Notes under the pieces: generated by a model | Seen by the model: the letters and a program-made list of their open reading frames with translations, nothing else | Database searches by the model: none | What the model was told of the DNA's origin: nothing | Part shown: positions 18,351-27,687 of the stretch, one piece after another | How the letters are laid out: each line of letters opens with the position of its first letter | How positions within the stretch are numbered: the first letter of the stretch is position 1 | From: Niabella ginsenosidivorans | GTDB taxonomy: Bacteria > Bacteroidota > Bacteroidia > Chitinophagales > Chitinophagaceae | DNA length: 64,000 nt | Direction: 5' to 3' | Assembly (NCBI RefSeq): GCF_001654455.1 | Contig: NZ_CP015772.1 | Coordinates: forward strand, 3,534,001 to 3,598,000 | Position numbers and translations under genes: made by a program

Positions 18351-18774
18351 AAAAGAGTTTTTGGATAAGAGCCTAAAGCAGCCAACAGGCCGTCTCTTAT
18401 AAGGGAAGAGGCTCGGTATAGTTAAAATTCCAGCAAGCGTTGAATGCAATCCTTATTCCGGGCATCTTTCAGAAGATGCTTTTTTCATCCGGCGATGTTA
18501 TAACCTGGTTCGCCTAAACCTATTTTTAATAGGACCAGGGCCGGTGATGATCATCTTTCCAGGATTGCAACCTGTTTGCAGGAGGTACGGCAACAACACA
18601 ATGTCTGTTGCTGAGACCCCTCATTCCGGAAGCGGTCGTTCCGGTTTTTCCTATACAGGTTGTCTTCCGGCTGAAAACCAAAGGAAAACAGCGGCGCTAA
18701 GGCTTGTCATCTATAATCGGTATTTTTAGTTAACTTTATAATGTTATCCATTTTTTACAACTCAACCCATTATT
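18351..18774. other. 424-nt intergenic stretch with a terminator
   Basis: Apart from the hairpin at 18462-18486, no gene is supported. An octamer TAACTTTA at 18731-18738 could be the -7 element for the SWIB gene starting at 18775. Confidence 0.4.
18462..18486 (+). terminator. intrinsic terminator downstream of DUF1328
   Basis: GCATCTT (18462-18468) pairs with AAGATGC (18473-18479) around a 4-nt loop, followed by seven T residues. Confidence 0.65.
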
Positions 18775-19176
18775 ATGGCCACAGCGAAAAAACCTGCTGT
18801 AAAAAAAGCAGCTACCAAAAAGCCAGCCGCAACGAAACCGGCTACCAAAAAAGTTACAAAAGCTCCTGTAAAAAAAGCGGCACCAAAGAAAGTTGCTGCT
18901 AAAAAGGTTGCACCAAAGAAGAAAAGGAAAATAAACCCTGCCTTGTTACAGCCTCTTGCACCCTCTCCTGCATTGGCAGCTGTTATTGGCAGTAAGGCGG
19001 CTTCCCGCCCGGATATCATTAAAAAAGTATGGGTCTATATTAAAAAGCAGGGACTACAGGACAGCGCAAACAAAAGAATGATAAATGCGGATGATAAATT
19101 AAAAATATTGTTCGGCGGTAAATCGCAGATATCAATGTTTGATCTGGCTAAGGTCATCAGCGCTAATGTAAAATAG
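18775..19176 (+). CDS. SWIB/MDM2-domain protein with histone H1-like basic tail
   Basis: Residues 1-55 are almost only Lys, Ala, Pro, Thr and Val in repeated KKAA/KKPA/KKVA units, as in H1-like bacterial chromatin proteins. Residues about 58-133 form a SWIB domain: LLQPLAPSPALAAVIGSKAA, then RPDIIKKVWVYIKKQGLQD and a short tail with ILFGG and ISMFDLAKVI. SWIB domains are protein-interaction folds found in eukaryotic chromatin remodelers and in some bacteria. The product likely binds DNA through its tail. A strong terminator follows, so the gene is monocistronic. Confidence 0.88.
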   Translation: MATAKKPAVKKAATKKPAATKPATKKVTKAPVKKAAPKKVAAKKVAPKKKRKINPALLQPLAPSPALAAVIGSKAASRPDIIKKVWVYIKKQGLQDSANKRMINADDKLKILFGGKSQISMFDLAKVISANVK

Positions 19177-19504
19177 CCGCGTATTCAAACCGTCATAGCG
19201 GGGGAACTTTTCTGTTCCCCTTTGTTTTTACTGATTAATTGCGGGCATTTGAGCAAACCTGACTATTGCTCTAACCCGTCCAGCTACTGTTAACCCGGTG
19301 CTTCCATGTATCTTTTTAATTTGTAGAGGCGGTAATAGCTTTTTCCCTCACGCAGGTACTGCATTGACAATATTACTGATTGAATGTATTAATTCTTTTC
19401 GGTTCTTCATCTGAAAAGTAAACGGCAATATCCTGTAACACTATAAAATGGCAGCGTTTTTGTTTTATAGACTTATCATCTAATAATCCTTTAAACAAAT
19501 TATT
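19177..19504. other. 328-nt intergenic stretch between the SWIB and DUF6496 genes
   Basis: Only the SWIB terminator (19201-19230) is recognisable. No gene or RNA is supported in the remainder. Confidence 0.4.
19201..19230 (+). terminator. intrinsic terminator of the SWIB gene
   Basis: GGGGAAC (19201-19207) and GTTCCCC (19214-19220) form the stem with loop TTTTCT, followed by TTTGTTTTT. Confidence 0.8.
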
Positions 19505-19747
19505 ATGGCAAAATATTCTAAAAAAGCGGGAGAAAAAGTGGAAAAAGCCATGCATGAAAAAAAGAAAGGCACCCTGAAAAGCGGAAAAAGCGGAAAGAAA
19601 GTTACCAGCAGAAAGCAGGCTATTGCTATTGGTTTATCCGAAGCAAGGGAAAAGGGAGCAAAAGTGCCTAAAGCGCCTGCCAAGAAAAAAACGCCCGCTA
19701 AGAAAAAGACTGCGACAAAAAAAACAGCTTCCAGGAAAAAAGCCTGA
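19505..19747 (+). CDS. DUF6496 protein, lysine-rich histone-like
   Basis: The 80-aa product begins MAKYSKKAGEKVEKAMHEKK, followed by a GTLKSGKSGKKVTSRKQAIA and IGLSEARE region typical of DUF6496. It ends in a Lys/Ala/Pro tail (KKKTPAKKKTATKKTASRKK) like the C-terminus of histone H1. It is highly basic, so nucleic-acid binding is likely. It is the second such gene within 1 kb of the SWIB gene. No terminator is obvious downstream. Confidence 0.8.
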   Translation: MAKYSKKAGEKVEKAMHEKKKGTLKSGKSGKKVTSRKQAIAIGLSEAREKGAKVPKAPAKKKTPAKKKTATKKTASRKKA

Positions 19748-19825
19748 GTAACCTGCTTTGTATTGCTTTTTAACCAGCCTGCACGCTGCGGATGGCAGTT
19801 TTATGGCTAAATACAACAATTTTTA

Positions 19826-20563
19826 TTGCCCGAAGGCCCCTCTATATTATTGATGAAAGAAGACCTGCAAAAATTTGCAGGCCAGCGCATCCTGGGCGCT
19901 GCGGGGAATGCCAAAATTGAGATGAACGCCCTGAAAGGGAAAAAACTGGTTGAAATAAGGACGTTTGGAAAACAGACCTTTCTTGTTTCAGATGAAATCA
20001 GCATCCGGGTACACCTGTTGCTATTTGGTTCTTACAGTATAAATGAGCCAACCAAACCGGAAGGACGGCTTCGGCTGGCTTTATTTTTTAAAACAGGAGC
20101 CGTGTTTTTTTACACCTGCTCGGTTAAAATAATAGAAAATGAGGCGTTGATGACAATTGACTGGGAAGCCGATGTGTTAAGCGATACCTGGGATCCAGCG
20201 AAAGCCGAAAAAAAATTACAGTCAGTACCTGACAGGATGGTTTGCGATGCACTTATGGATCAGCAGATCTTTTCCGGGGTCGGGAACATTATTAAAAACG
20301 AGGTGCTTTTCCGCATCGGGGTTCAACCGGAAAGCCTGCCTGGAAAGCTCACTCCCCAAAAACTAAAAGAACTGGTTTCTGAAGCCAGGAACTACAGCTT
20401 TCAGTTTCTGGAATGGAAAAGAGCTTTTGTATTAAAAAAGCACTGGCTGGTGCACACAAAAAGCATCTGTCCCAAATGTGGACAACCACTGGTTAAAAAA
20501 CATACAGGCCTCGGCAAAAGACGTAGCTTTTATTGTGCAACCGACCAGGTGTTATACAGATAA
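19826..20563 (+). CDS. Fpg/Nei-family DNA glycosylase
   Basis: The enzyme removes oxidised bases and nicks the AP site through the N-terminal proline. The start must be TTG at 19826, because only this gives MPEGPS, with catalytic Pro2 and Glu3. The middle contains the H2TH region (DALMDQQIFSGVGNIIKNEV). The C-terminal zinc ribbon reads CPKCGQ followed by FYCATDQ. Three Cys ligands are present and the fourth position is Asp, which is unusual. The length of 245 aa is normal for the Nei-like group. It stands alone with no operon partner. Confidence 0.88.
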   Translation: MPEGPSILLMKEDLQKFAGQRILGAAGNAKIEMNALKGKKLVEIRTFGKQTFLVSDEISIRVHLLLFGSYSINEPTKPEGRLRLALFFKTGAVFFYTCSVKIIENEALMTIDWEADVLSDTWDPAKAEKKLQSVPDRMVCDALMDQQIFSGVGNIIKNEVLFRIGVQPESLPGKLTPQKLKELVSEARNYSFQFLEWKRAFVLKKHWLVHTKSICPKCGQPLVKKHTGLGKRRSFYCATDQVLYR

Positions 20564-20859
20564 AGCAAGCTTCACCAGGTACAACAAAATACACCGGCCA
20601 GGTGGCTATCCCTGATGATCTTATAGCTACAATGTTAGCTTACAAAACATTTAAGCATCCCTGCTCTCCAGCCTGTTACAGAACCGTTTCTTCTCTGAAA
20701 AACGCAGGGGTCGCAAATAACCCCGTTTATTGTCGTACACAGCCTCCTTCAACGTTAAATTTTACCCCCATTTTTGTAATGTAATCAGGTGGAGCAGCAA
20801 CCACTGTAAAAACGGGCGAAACCGAAAAGCCATACGAGTAGGAAGCAAAAACATTTTTT

Positions 20860-21309
20860 ATGTCAGATAATACTGTTTCGTTGCACAGAGTACTGAAAGC
20901 ATCCCCTGAAAAGATCTACCGCGCTTTTACCGAAGCTGCAGCCATCGCCTCATGGCTCCCCCCATATGGTTTTATTTGCACTGTTCATGAAATGACCGTG
21001 GCGCCGGGCGGGTCCTATAAAATGTCATTTCAGAATTTTTCAACCGGTAACAGCCATTCATTTGGCGGTAAATATCTGGAGCTTCAGCCCAATGAATTTT
21101 TAAAGTATACCGATACATTTGATGACCCCAATCTGCCTGGGGAGATGGTCACGACTGTATGGCTCCGGAAAACCATGGCGGGCACAGAAATAAAAATCAC
21201 ACAGGAAGGAATTCCTTCTGCTATACCGGTAGAAATGTGCTATCTGGGCTGGCAGGAATCATTGGAAAAGCTGGCAAAACTGGCAGAGCCCGAGATACCG
21301 GATGCCTGA
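20860..21309 (+). CDS. SRPBCC (AHSA1-like) domain protein
   Basis: The 149-aa product fits the activator-of-Hsp90 ATPase homologue / START-like fold: VLKASPEKIYRAFTEAAAIA, SWLPPYGF, the central YLELQPNEFLKYTDTFDD, and the C-terminal helix LGWQESLEKLAKLAEPE. These small proteins bind hydrophobic ligands or act as enzymes in varied pathways, and no ligand can be named. A second gene of this type occurs at 27178. Confidence 0.85.
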   Translation: MSDNTVSLHRVLKASPEKIYRAFTEAAAIASWLPPYGFICTVHEMTVAPGGSYKMSFQNFSTGNSHSFGGKYLELQPNEFLKYTDTFDDPNLPGEMVTTVWLRKTMAGTEIKITQEGIPSAIPVEMCYLGWQESLEKLAKLAEPEIPDA

Positions 21310-21739
21310 TCTGCAGCGCTGCCTTCGGCTGATGAAAGGCCCGGCCAGACGGGCACTGACCATGGCGCGTCGTGCCCATGGCACTTAACGCTTTACAGGG
21401 AGGTCTTTGATTTCCGGAATAAACCTCCGGAGTTGTTTTGTGGAATCAGCCCCATGGCTTTCCCGGGTTGAAAACTTTGCCGGCGCATTACCTGGAAATT
21501 GCTATAATTAAGTGCAGAGGCGTAGCCCCGGCAGAATGTGCTAACGAGGAAACTTCAGTTCGTTATTACAATAATAATAGCGGAGAGCTGCAGGCTCGGG
21601 GGATACGGGCTGAAAAGACGATCCTTCCAACTGATAACATCCGGCGTTTTATTGAGGGTCAGGCGCTGTATCAGCCGCTTTATCCCTCTTGGGCTAAGCA
21701 GTTATTACTTTAGTTATTATTTTCCCGCTGCGGAAACTG
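21310..21739. other. 430-nt intergenic stretch between convergent SRPBCC and lipA genes
   Basis: Short frames here lack any recognisable motif. A small inverted repeat CCATGG(N9)CCATGG lies near 21360-21383. No T-run hairpin strong enough to call a terminator was found. Confidence 0.4.
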
Positions 21740-22651
21740 CTATCCCATCCTGTTCCTGCCGGCTTCCCACTGTGCCCGCCCGGCACCAGGGTGCACATGA
21801 CGGTCGCTGTGGTAGGAAGACCGTACCAGCGGACCACTTTCCACATAATCCAGCCCCATTTCATAGCCGGCATCCTTATAAAAGGCAAATTCATCAGGAT
21901 GCACAAAACGCTGTACCGGCAAGTGTTTGGGAGTAGGCTGCAGGTACTGGCCAATGGTTACCACATCACAGCCATTATCTTTAAGATCATGCAGGGTTTG
22001 CAGCACTTCTTCCCTTGTTTCTCCAAGCCCCAGCATAATGCCGCTCTTGGTGCGTGCACCGCCGGCTTTTAAGATGCGGATCACTTCCATGCTGCGCCAG
22101 TATTTGGCCTGTATGCGCACTTTACGGGTAAGGCGCTCTACGGTTTCAATATTATGGGAGATGACTTCCGGTGCTGCTTCCATTACGGTATGAATGTCTT
22201 CTTTTTTTCCTTTAAAATCAGGGATCAGGGTTTCCAGGGTCGTTTCCGGGGTAAGTGCCTTTACGGCCCGTATGGTATTGTACCAGATAGATGCACCTCC
22301 GTCCTTCAGTTCATCCCTGTCTACAGAAGTAATTACCGCGTGCTTTACCTTCATCAGATAAATGGCTTCCGCCACGCGTTGGGGCTCGTCATAATCCACC
22401 GGCAGTGGGCGGCCTGTTGCCACGGCACAAAAGCCGCAACTGCGGGTGCAGATGTTTCCCAGGATCATAAAAGTGGCCGTACCATCGCCCCAGCACTCGC
22501 CCATATTCGGGCAATTACCGCTCTCACAAATAGTGTGTAATTTATGTTGATCCACCAGCCCGCGTACATGCTTATAGCTTTCGCCAATAGGCAGCTTTAC
22601 ACGCAGCCAATCGGGTTTTTTTACTTTACTTGTTACAGGTAACTCAATCAT
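21740..22651 (-). CDS. lipA: lipoyl synthase
   Basis: This radical SAM enzyme inserts two sulfurs into octanoyl groups on E2 and H proteins to make lipoate. Both iron-sulfur cluster motifs are intact: the auxiliary [12 protein letters not shown] and the radical [12 protein letters not shown] chose ATG at 22651 ([20 protein letters not shown]), since the frame upstream to 22813 reads as low-quality sequence rather than protein. The C-terminus runs about 17 residues past the usual end GPLVRSSYH, with [20 protein letters not shown]. LipB is not nearby. Confidence 0.95.
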   Translation of the reverse strand: MIELPVTSKVKKPDWLRVKLPIGESYKHVRGLVDQHKLHTICESGNCPNMGECWGDGTATFMILGNICTRSCGFCAVATGRPLPVDYDEPQRVAEAIYLMKVKHAVITSVDRDELKDGGASIWYNTIRAVKALTPETTLETLIPDFKGKKEDIHTVMEAAPEVISHNIETVERLTRKVRIQAKYWRSMEVIRILKAGGARTKSGIMLGLGETREEVLQTLHDLKDNGCDVVTIGQYLQPTPKHLPVQRFVHPDEFAFYKDAGYEMGLDYVESGPLVRSSYHSDRHVHPGAGRAQWEAGRNRMG

Positions 22652-22919
22652 AGCACGAAAATAATACAATTTAAGCTGAATACCGGAAGCTTTTGCGGTT
22701 GTGGGCTTCATCAGTGCACCACCCGGCAGGAGCTCCCGCTGTTCCGGGCTCCGGTTGCCTCCGGAGGTAGCCCTTCTATACGGGTTCACCTGTTTATTAA
22801 CAACGGCTACCATTGTTTTGTTCAGGGCCTTCTACAGGGCTGTTTCCTGACCTGCATATTCCGCCAGAAGTTTTAATCCAGGCATATTAAAACTATCTTT
22901 ACATACTAAATTATTTGAA

Positions 22920-23333
22920 ATGACCTCAGAAGTAGTATATAATGGCGATCTGCGTACAACCTGTACTCACTTAAAGAGCGGATCGCAGATTGAAACAGAT
23001 GCACCGGTTGATAATAACGGAAAGGGAGAGCGGTTCTCCCCAACAGATCTGCTGGCTACCGGTCTTGCAGCCTGCATGCTCACCGTTATGGGCATTAAAG
23101 CCCGCAGCATGGATTTTGATCTGAATGACATAAAGATCGAAGTGCAAAAGATAATGGCCGAAAATCCCAGGCGCGTTGCCGGCATTGACCTGAAATTCCA
23201 TATCCCTGAACATCTTATCCAGCTGGATCCCAAAACGATCACTATTTTAAAAAATACAGCAGCTACCTGCCCTGTTAAAAAAAGCCTGCATCCAGATGTT
23301 GTGATCAACATGGATTGGGGTGCCTGGAGTTAA
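22920..23333 (+). CDS. OsmC-family peroxiredoxin-like protein
   Basis: The 137-aa product has the OsmC/Ohr fold with the two redox cysteines, in LAACMLTV (about residue 58) and in TAATCPVKKSL (about 117). Members reduce organic or fatty-acid hydroperoxides with thiol donors in the cytoplasm. It is divergent from lipA with 268 nt between the starts. An imperfect -7 octamer TATCTTTA is at 22894-22901. Confidence 0.88.
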   Translation: MTSEVVYNGDLRTTCTHLKSGSQIETDAPVDNNGKGERFSPTDLLATGLAACMLTVMGIKARSMDFDLNDIKIEVQKIMAENPRRVAGIDLKFHIPEHLIQLDPKTITILKNTAATCPVKKSLHPDVVINMDWGAWS

Positions 23334-23444
23334 TGTATAGCAGGGGCATCATCCTTGACAGAAGGATCTTTTCTGCTGCCCTATATTCTTTAACCCTTGC
23401 CGGCATTTTCACCAGCGGTGGCAGCGGCCCCTGCTTGCATTCCT

Positions 23445-25970
23445 TTAAAACTTGTAGGCAACGGACCCAATGAACTGGCGCGGCATCTGGGGTATAAAAT
23501 TGCTCCAGCCTTTCCAGTATTGCTCATTGGTAATATTGTTCACCTTCAGCCCGATCCGGAAATGAGGAAGATCATAAGTAAGGTGCCCGCCCAGGATCGT
23601 TGCCGCCGGCAGCATTAACTGGCCGTCCATATTACTGTTGATGGCATAGCTTTCACCGGAGTAATTGACGTTCATACCAATGCCCAGTCCTTTTAAAGCA
23701 GTCTCTGTAAAGGAATAGTTGGTCCAGAAATTAGCGGTATTATATGGGCCGGCCGGCACGGGACGCAACCCGTTTACATCCTCAGCGGCTTTTTGCATTT
23801 TACTGTCGTTATAGCCGTATCCTGCCAGGAGCGTCCAGCCATTTACAGGATTGGCCAGCACCTCCACTTCTATTCCTTTACTTTTTTGTTCCCCGTCCTG
23901 GATGCTGAAATTACCATCAGCCGGATCCTGGCGTACTATATTCTTCACCAGTATATTATAATAGCTTACTGTTCCCATTAATTTATTATCCAGCAGCACA
24001 TATTTTATACCTATCTCCTTCTGATCAGCTTCTTCCGGATCAAAGGTCTTGTGATTCCTGTCTTCACCAAACTGGTTGGTAAACCCGTTCTGGTAATTGG
24101 CAAAGAGGGACAACTGGTCTTTTACCGGCATAAAGATCAGCCCGAATTTGGGGGAGAATTTCGTCTGCACCTTATTGCCCACCCTGTCATCAAAATTATC
24201 TACCCGCACCCCGGCAGATACAATAAAGTAATCTGTAATATTGGCCACATCATTTATATAACCGCTCAGCACATTTGAATGCGTGTTATAAGGCAATGCC
24301 TCTGTATTTCCCCTGGTTTCATAAGCATTGAGCACACTGGCTTTATCAAATGCAAGGTTATTGGGCGATCTTCCATCAGCGCCAACCACATCATACAACT
24401 GGGGAAAAGGGAAAGCACCATGCATTAACCCGTAAAAGTAATAATAGGTTACATCAGAGCGGTAACTCAGGTAATCTACACCAATAACAGCCCGGTTCCG
24501 TACCTTTCCGAAGGTGTAATCTGCAACAAAGTTCTGCTGTACATCGAAGGTTTTCGTTTCTCCCACCGGGCGCCATACCATGCGTGCCACACTGTCGGCT
24601 CCGGGTGTGCCAAAGTCCGGGTTACCTGTCATAGCAGATTTCAGAAAACTGGCGGCATAGTTGGGTACCAGGTACTGGAAAGGCGCATAGCCGTTATTGT
24701 GGCTCAGGCTGTATGTCAGTGCCGTTTGCGAGGTCCAGTTACCGGATATTTTATAGCTGGCATCTGCAAAATAGGAGTTGGTATTGGTTTGGGAATACAG
24801 GTCATTGGATATAAAGGAACGGTCATAATCTACTTTAATATCTTTTACATTATCGGTGCCGAATGCCTCTTTTATTGTTTGGGGTATTTTTGCCAGTAGG
24901 GCGTCCTTATTGTTGGGGTACATGGCGGATATCATGCTGCTCAGCGGTCCATTGATCATGGACGGGGTTAATATAAACATAAAATTGCCGCCATTGCTGT
25001 TGCCCTTTGTTCCTACAATTTCCGCATCAGCGTTCAGCGTAAACCGGTCATTGGGCCTGTATACAAAAGAAGGAGCTATAATATAGCTTTTCTGGAAGCC
25101 TGCGTCCTGCCAGCTATCCTGGTTCTGCCCCGCTACATTAATGCGGGCAGCCATTTTATCTTTCTGCAAAACAAAATTAGCGTCAGCTGAAGCCCGCATA
25201 AAGTTATAGGACCCATACGCCACATCCACATAACCGCCATTATAAAAATAAGGGCGCTTTGTAATACGGTTAATTAAGCCGCCGTATGAATTGATGATGC
25301 TTCCAAACAAGGTGCCGGTAGGGCCCTTTATGACCTCTATCTTATCCAGGTTGGCCATATCCACATTGGTATTTACAATATTGGGCAAACCATTACGCGC
25401 TTTTGTAGTGGTCATAAATCCACGGCTTACAAAAAGCGAACCACCATCCGGGCGGTTGGTCGCATCCCAGAGCTTTGTTACGCCAGTGGCATTTTTCATG
25501 GCGTCTTCCAGGGTCATGGCGATCTGTTTTCTCAGGATCACATCCGGTATAGCTGAAACCACCTGGGCGTTTTCCAGGTTATCCAGCGGCATTTTGCTGG
25601 AATAAGAGCTCGCCCTGTTCATGATCTTATTGGTTTCCACAACCACTTCATTAAGTTCTTTAGCCGTTTCACCTATAGTAAAGTTCAGTTCTGCATGGCC
25701 GCCGGCGCTTAAGGAAACCGGTTTACTTTCCCTGACATCGCCGGTCAGCGAAACTTCTACCACATAGTCTCCCGGCTTAATATTTTTAATCCGGTATGCT
25801 CCATCATCTTTTGATACAGCGCCCCATTTGGTATCTTTTATTACAATGCTTACCCGGCTTACGGGTTGCCCGTCGGAGGTTGTTACTTTACCATAAATTT
25901 CAGCGTTCTGAGCCCTGCCCCAAAAGGCGCTACAGATAAAAAGCAACGCCAGTATACATTTATTTATCAT
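23445..25970 (-). CDS. TonB-dependent siderophore receptor with N-terminal CarboxypepD_reg domain
   Basis: This is an outer-membrane gated barrel for ferric-siderophore uptake. ATG at 25970 gives the signal peptide MINKCILALLFICSAFWGRA. The frame extends 36 codons upstream to 26078 but without signal-peptide logic. Residues about 22-100 are a CarboxypepD_reg-like domain. The plug follows (TLEDAMKNATGV, IEVIKGPTGTLFGS), then a 22-strand barrel ending NITNEQYWKGW and the final aromatic VAYKF. The plug motif GATGTLFG-like is of the FhuA/FecA siderophore type. It has no SusD partner, as expected for iron uptake. It is convergent with osmC. Confidence 0.9.
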   Translation of the reverse strand: MINKCILALLFICSAFWGRAQNAEIYGKVTTSDGQPVSRVSIVIKDTKWGAVSKDDGAYRIKNIKPGDYVVEVSLTGDVRESKPVSLSAGGHAELNFTIGETAKELNEVVVETNKIMNRASSYSSKMPLDNLENAQVVSAIPDVILRKQIAMTLEDAMKNATGVTKLWDATNRPDGGSLFVSRGFMTTTKARNGLPNIVNTNVDMANLDKIEVIKGPTGTLFGSIINSYGGLINRITKRPYFYNGGYVDVAYGSYNFMRASADANFVLQKDKMAARINVAGQNQDSWQDAGFQKSYIIAPSFVYRPNDRFTLNADAEIVGTKGNSNGGNFMFILTPSMINGPLSSMISAMYPNNKDALLAKIPQTIKEAFGTDNVKDIKVDYDRSFISNDLYSQTNTNSYFADASYKISGNWTSQTALTYSLSHNNGYAPFQYLVPNYAASFLKSAMTGNPDFGTPGADSVARMVWRPVGETKTFDVQQNFVADYTFGKVRNRAVIGVDYLSYRSDVTYYYFYGLMHGAFPFPQLYDVVGADGRSPNNLAFDKASVLNAYETRGNTEALPYNTHSNVLSGYINDVANITDYFIVSAGVRVDNFDDRVGNKVQTKFSPKFGLIFMPVKDQLSLFANYQNGFTNQFGEDRNHKTFDPEEADQKEIGIKYVLLDNKLMGTVSYYNILVKNIVRQDPADGNFSIQDGEQKSKGIEVEVLANPVNGWTLLAGYGYNDSKMQKAAEDVNGLRPVPAGPYNTANFWTNYSFTETALKGLGIGMNVNYSGESYAINSNMDGQLMLPAATILGGHLTYDLPHFRIGLKVNNITNEQYWKGWSNFIPQMPRQFIGSVAYKF

Positions 25971-26131
25971 CCTGTATTGATTATTGCGGCACAAAGCTAT
26001 TCTACACTTACCCGGCGTGTTTTCGAAATGCGGAAAAAATATAATGGAAAAGAAATTCTGTATTAAGGAAATAAGCATGCCGGCTTCCGAACAACTCCGG
26101 TAACTATTTTAATAAAACGTAACTTGTACGT

Positions 26132-26996
26132 ATGCAACCAGTATTAAAAATCGGGATGCTTTGTATCGTGTTTGCAGTAACTGCTTACAGGCTGCCCGCC
26201 CAATTCTCTTCAGCAGCCTTTAAAGTGATCGCTTTTTATACGGCCAAAAACGATCCCGCCCATATCAGTTTTGTACACGAGGCCAACCGCTGGTTTCCGA
26301 AAATTGCCCGGCAATACCATTTTCAATACGATGCTACCGATAACTGGAACAACCTGAACGACTTTTCTTTCCCGTTATGCTGTTGTCCTGTTCCTGGATA
26401 CAAGACCGGAAAAACCCGGACAACGTGCTGCATTTGAACACTATATGAAAAAAGGCGGTACCTGGATGGGATTCCACTTCGCGGCTTTTGCATTACCTCA
26501 GTCCGCCTATACTGATGACTGGCCCTGGTACAATAATGATTTCCTGGGGTCCGGAAATTATGTAAGCAATACCTGGCGCCCTACGGCTGCAGTATTAAGG
26601 GTAGCAGAAAAAAAACATCCTGTAACAAAAGGGCTGCCCCCTACGTTCCGATCGGCACCCAATGAATGGTACCGCTGGCAATACGACCTGAGAAACAATC
26701 CGGATATCGACATCCTGGTTGCCATCGACAGCAGCAGTTTTCCTCTAGGAACAGGGCCCAAGCCCCAGGAGATCTGGCACAGCGGCTACTACCCGGTTGT
26801 ATGGAGTAACAAAAAATACAGGATGGTTTATGTGAATATGGGCCATAACGACATCGACTATGAAAACAAAACCAATAAGGAATTGTCTTTTACGTTCAGT
26901 AGCCCCGTGCAAAACAAATTATTGATTAATGCGCTTCTTTGGTTAGGTAAAAAAAACAGTACAGACAAAAAGCAGCCTGCAAAAGAGCGGCATTAA
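26132..26996 (+). pseudogene. ThuA-domain protein, interrupted by a single frameshift
   Basis: The N-terminal part (signal peptide, then AFKVIAFYTAKNDPAHISFV) and the C-terminal part (MKKGGTWMGFHFAAFAL to WLGKKNS) belong to one ThuA-like protein of about 288 aa. Between them the frame breaks. Removing one T from TTTT at 26363-26366 restores LNDFLSRYAVVLFLDTRP, joining directly to the C-terminal part. The change may be a true mutation or a base-calling error in a homopolymer. ThuA-type domains are amidotransferase-like folds often found in secreted sugar-acting proteins, and the function is not established here. Confidence 0.8.
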
Positions 26997-27177
26997 GCAC
27001 TTCGGGGTTCAGGTCAACCCGGATACGGCAATATGGTTTAAGCAGCGCAAAAAATTTAAGAGACGCTGTACCTCTTCGCCTGTTCATAATAGCCGTTGTG
27101 ACTGACAAAAAGACGATGTATCATTTGCAGCACAGCATAGCGGCGCCCACAGCCCGGCAAACAGGCTTAACCTACCG

Positions 27178-27654
27178 TCATCCTGAAGATCGGCTTTCAA
27201 TATAGGCAGCTAATTTATCAAGTGAGGAAGCCGTACCTGTTTCATTATCTTCCGGCAGGATGCCTTCAGGAATATTTTCAAATAAAATACTTACCAATGT
27301 TGAAGTTTCCTGTTCTGTCAGGGTGATTGACATGGTCATCTCATCTTCAAAAGCCGGGTTATCACTTTCAAAACGGATGGCCTGTACAATCTTTTTACCG
27401 GGAACAAGCTCAATAAACCGTGCGTGGAAACGGTCTTCATTGGAGCTGGTCTTTCCAGGTGCTGTTGTGCCTGAGGAAGAATAATACAAAGACATCTTAT
27501 ACCCGCCGCCGGCCCTTCCGTCAAAAGAATGTACTTTACCCCTCATATTACCGGGCGCCATCCATTGTTCCAAAGCCCGCGGGTTCATAATAGCTTCGTA
27601 AACCTGCTTCGCCGGAGCCTTTATATTTTTGAAATTCTGAGTGCTGTTCTTCAT
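27178..27654 (-). CDS. SRPBCC-family protein
   Basis: The 158-aa START-like protein starts MKNSTQNFKNIKAPAKQVYE and carries AIMNPRALEQWMAPGNMRG, then FIELVPGKKIVQAIRFES and a C-terminal helix SLDKLAAYIESR. Its fold class is clear but the ligand is not. It is the last gene of a minus-strand run that also contains DinB, VOC and DUF1801 genes. Such sets are common in Bacteroidota and are often linked to detoxification by inference only. Confidence 0.85.
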   Translation of the reverse strand: MKNSTQNFKNIKAPAKQVYEAIMNPRALEQWMAPGNMRGKVHSFDGRAGGGYKMSLYYSSSGTTAPGKTSSNEDRFHARFIELVPGKKIVQAIRFESDNPAFEDEMTMSITLTEQETSTLVSILFENIPEGILPEDNETGTASSLDKLAAYIESRSSG

Positions 27655-27687
27655 TCCATTTTATTTAGCAACCCTAAAAAACGCAGC

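Noticed and set aside
18544-18729. 61-aa plus-strand frame
   Set aside because: It lies in a noncoding gap, with no motif and no support for translation.
21438-21936. Plus-strand frames between the SRPBCC gene and lipA
   Set aside because: They carry no family motif, and part of the stretch lies over the end of lipA.
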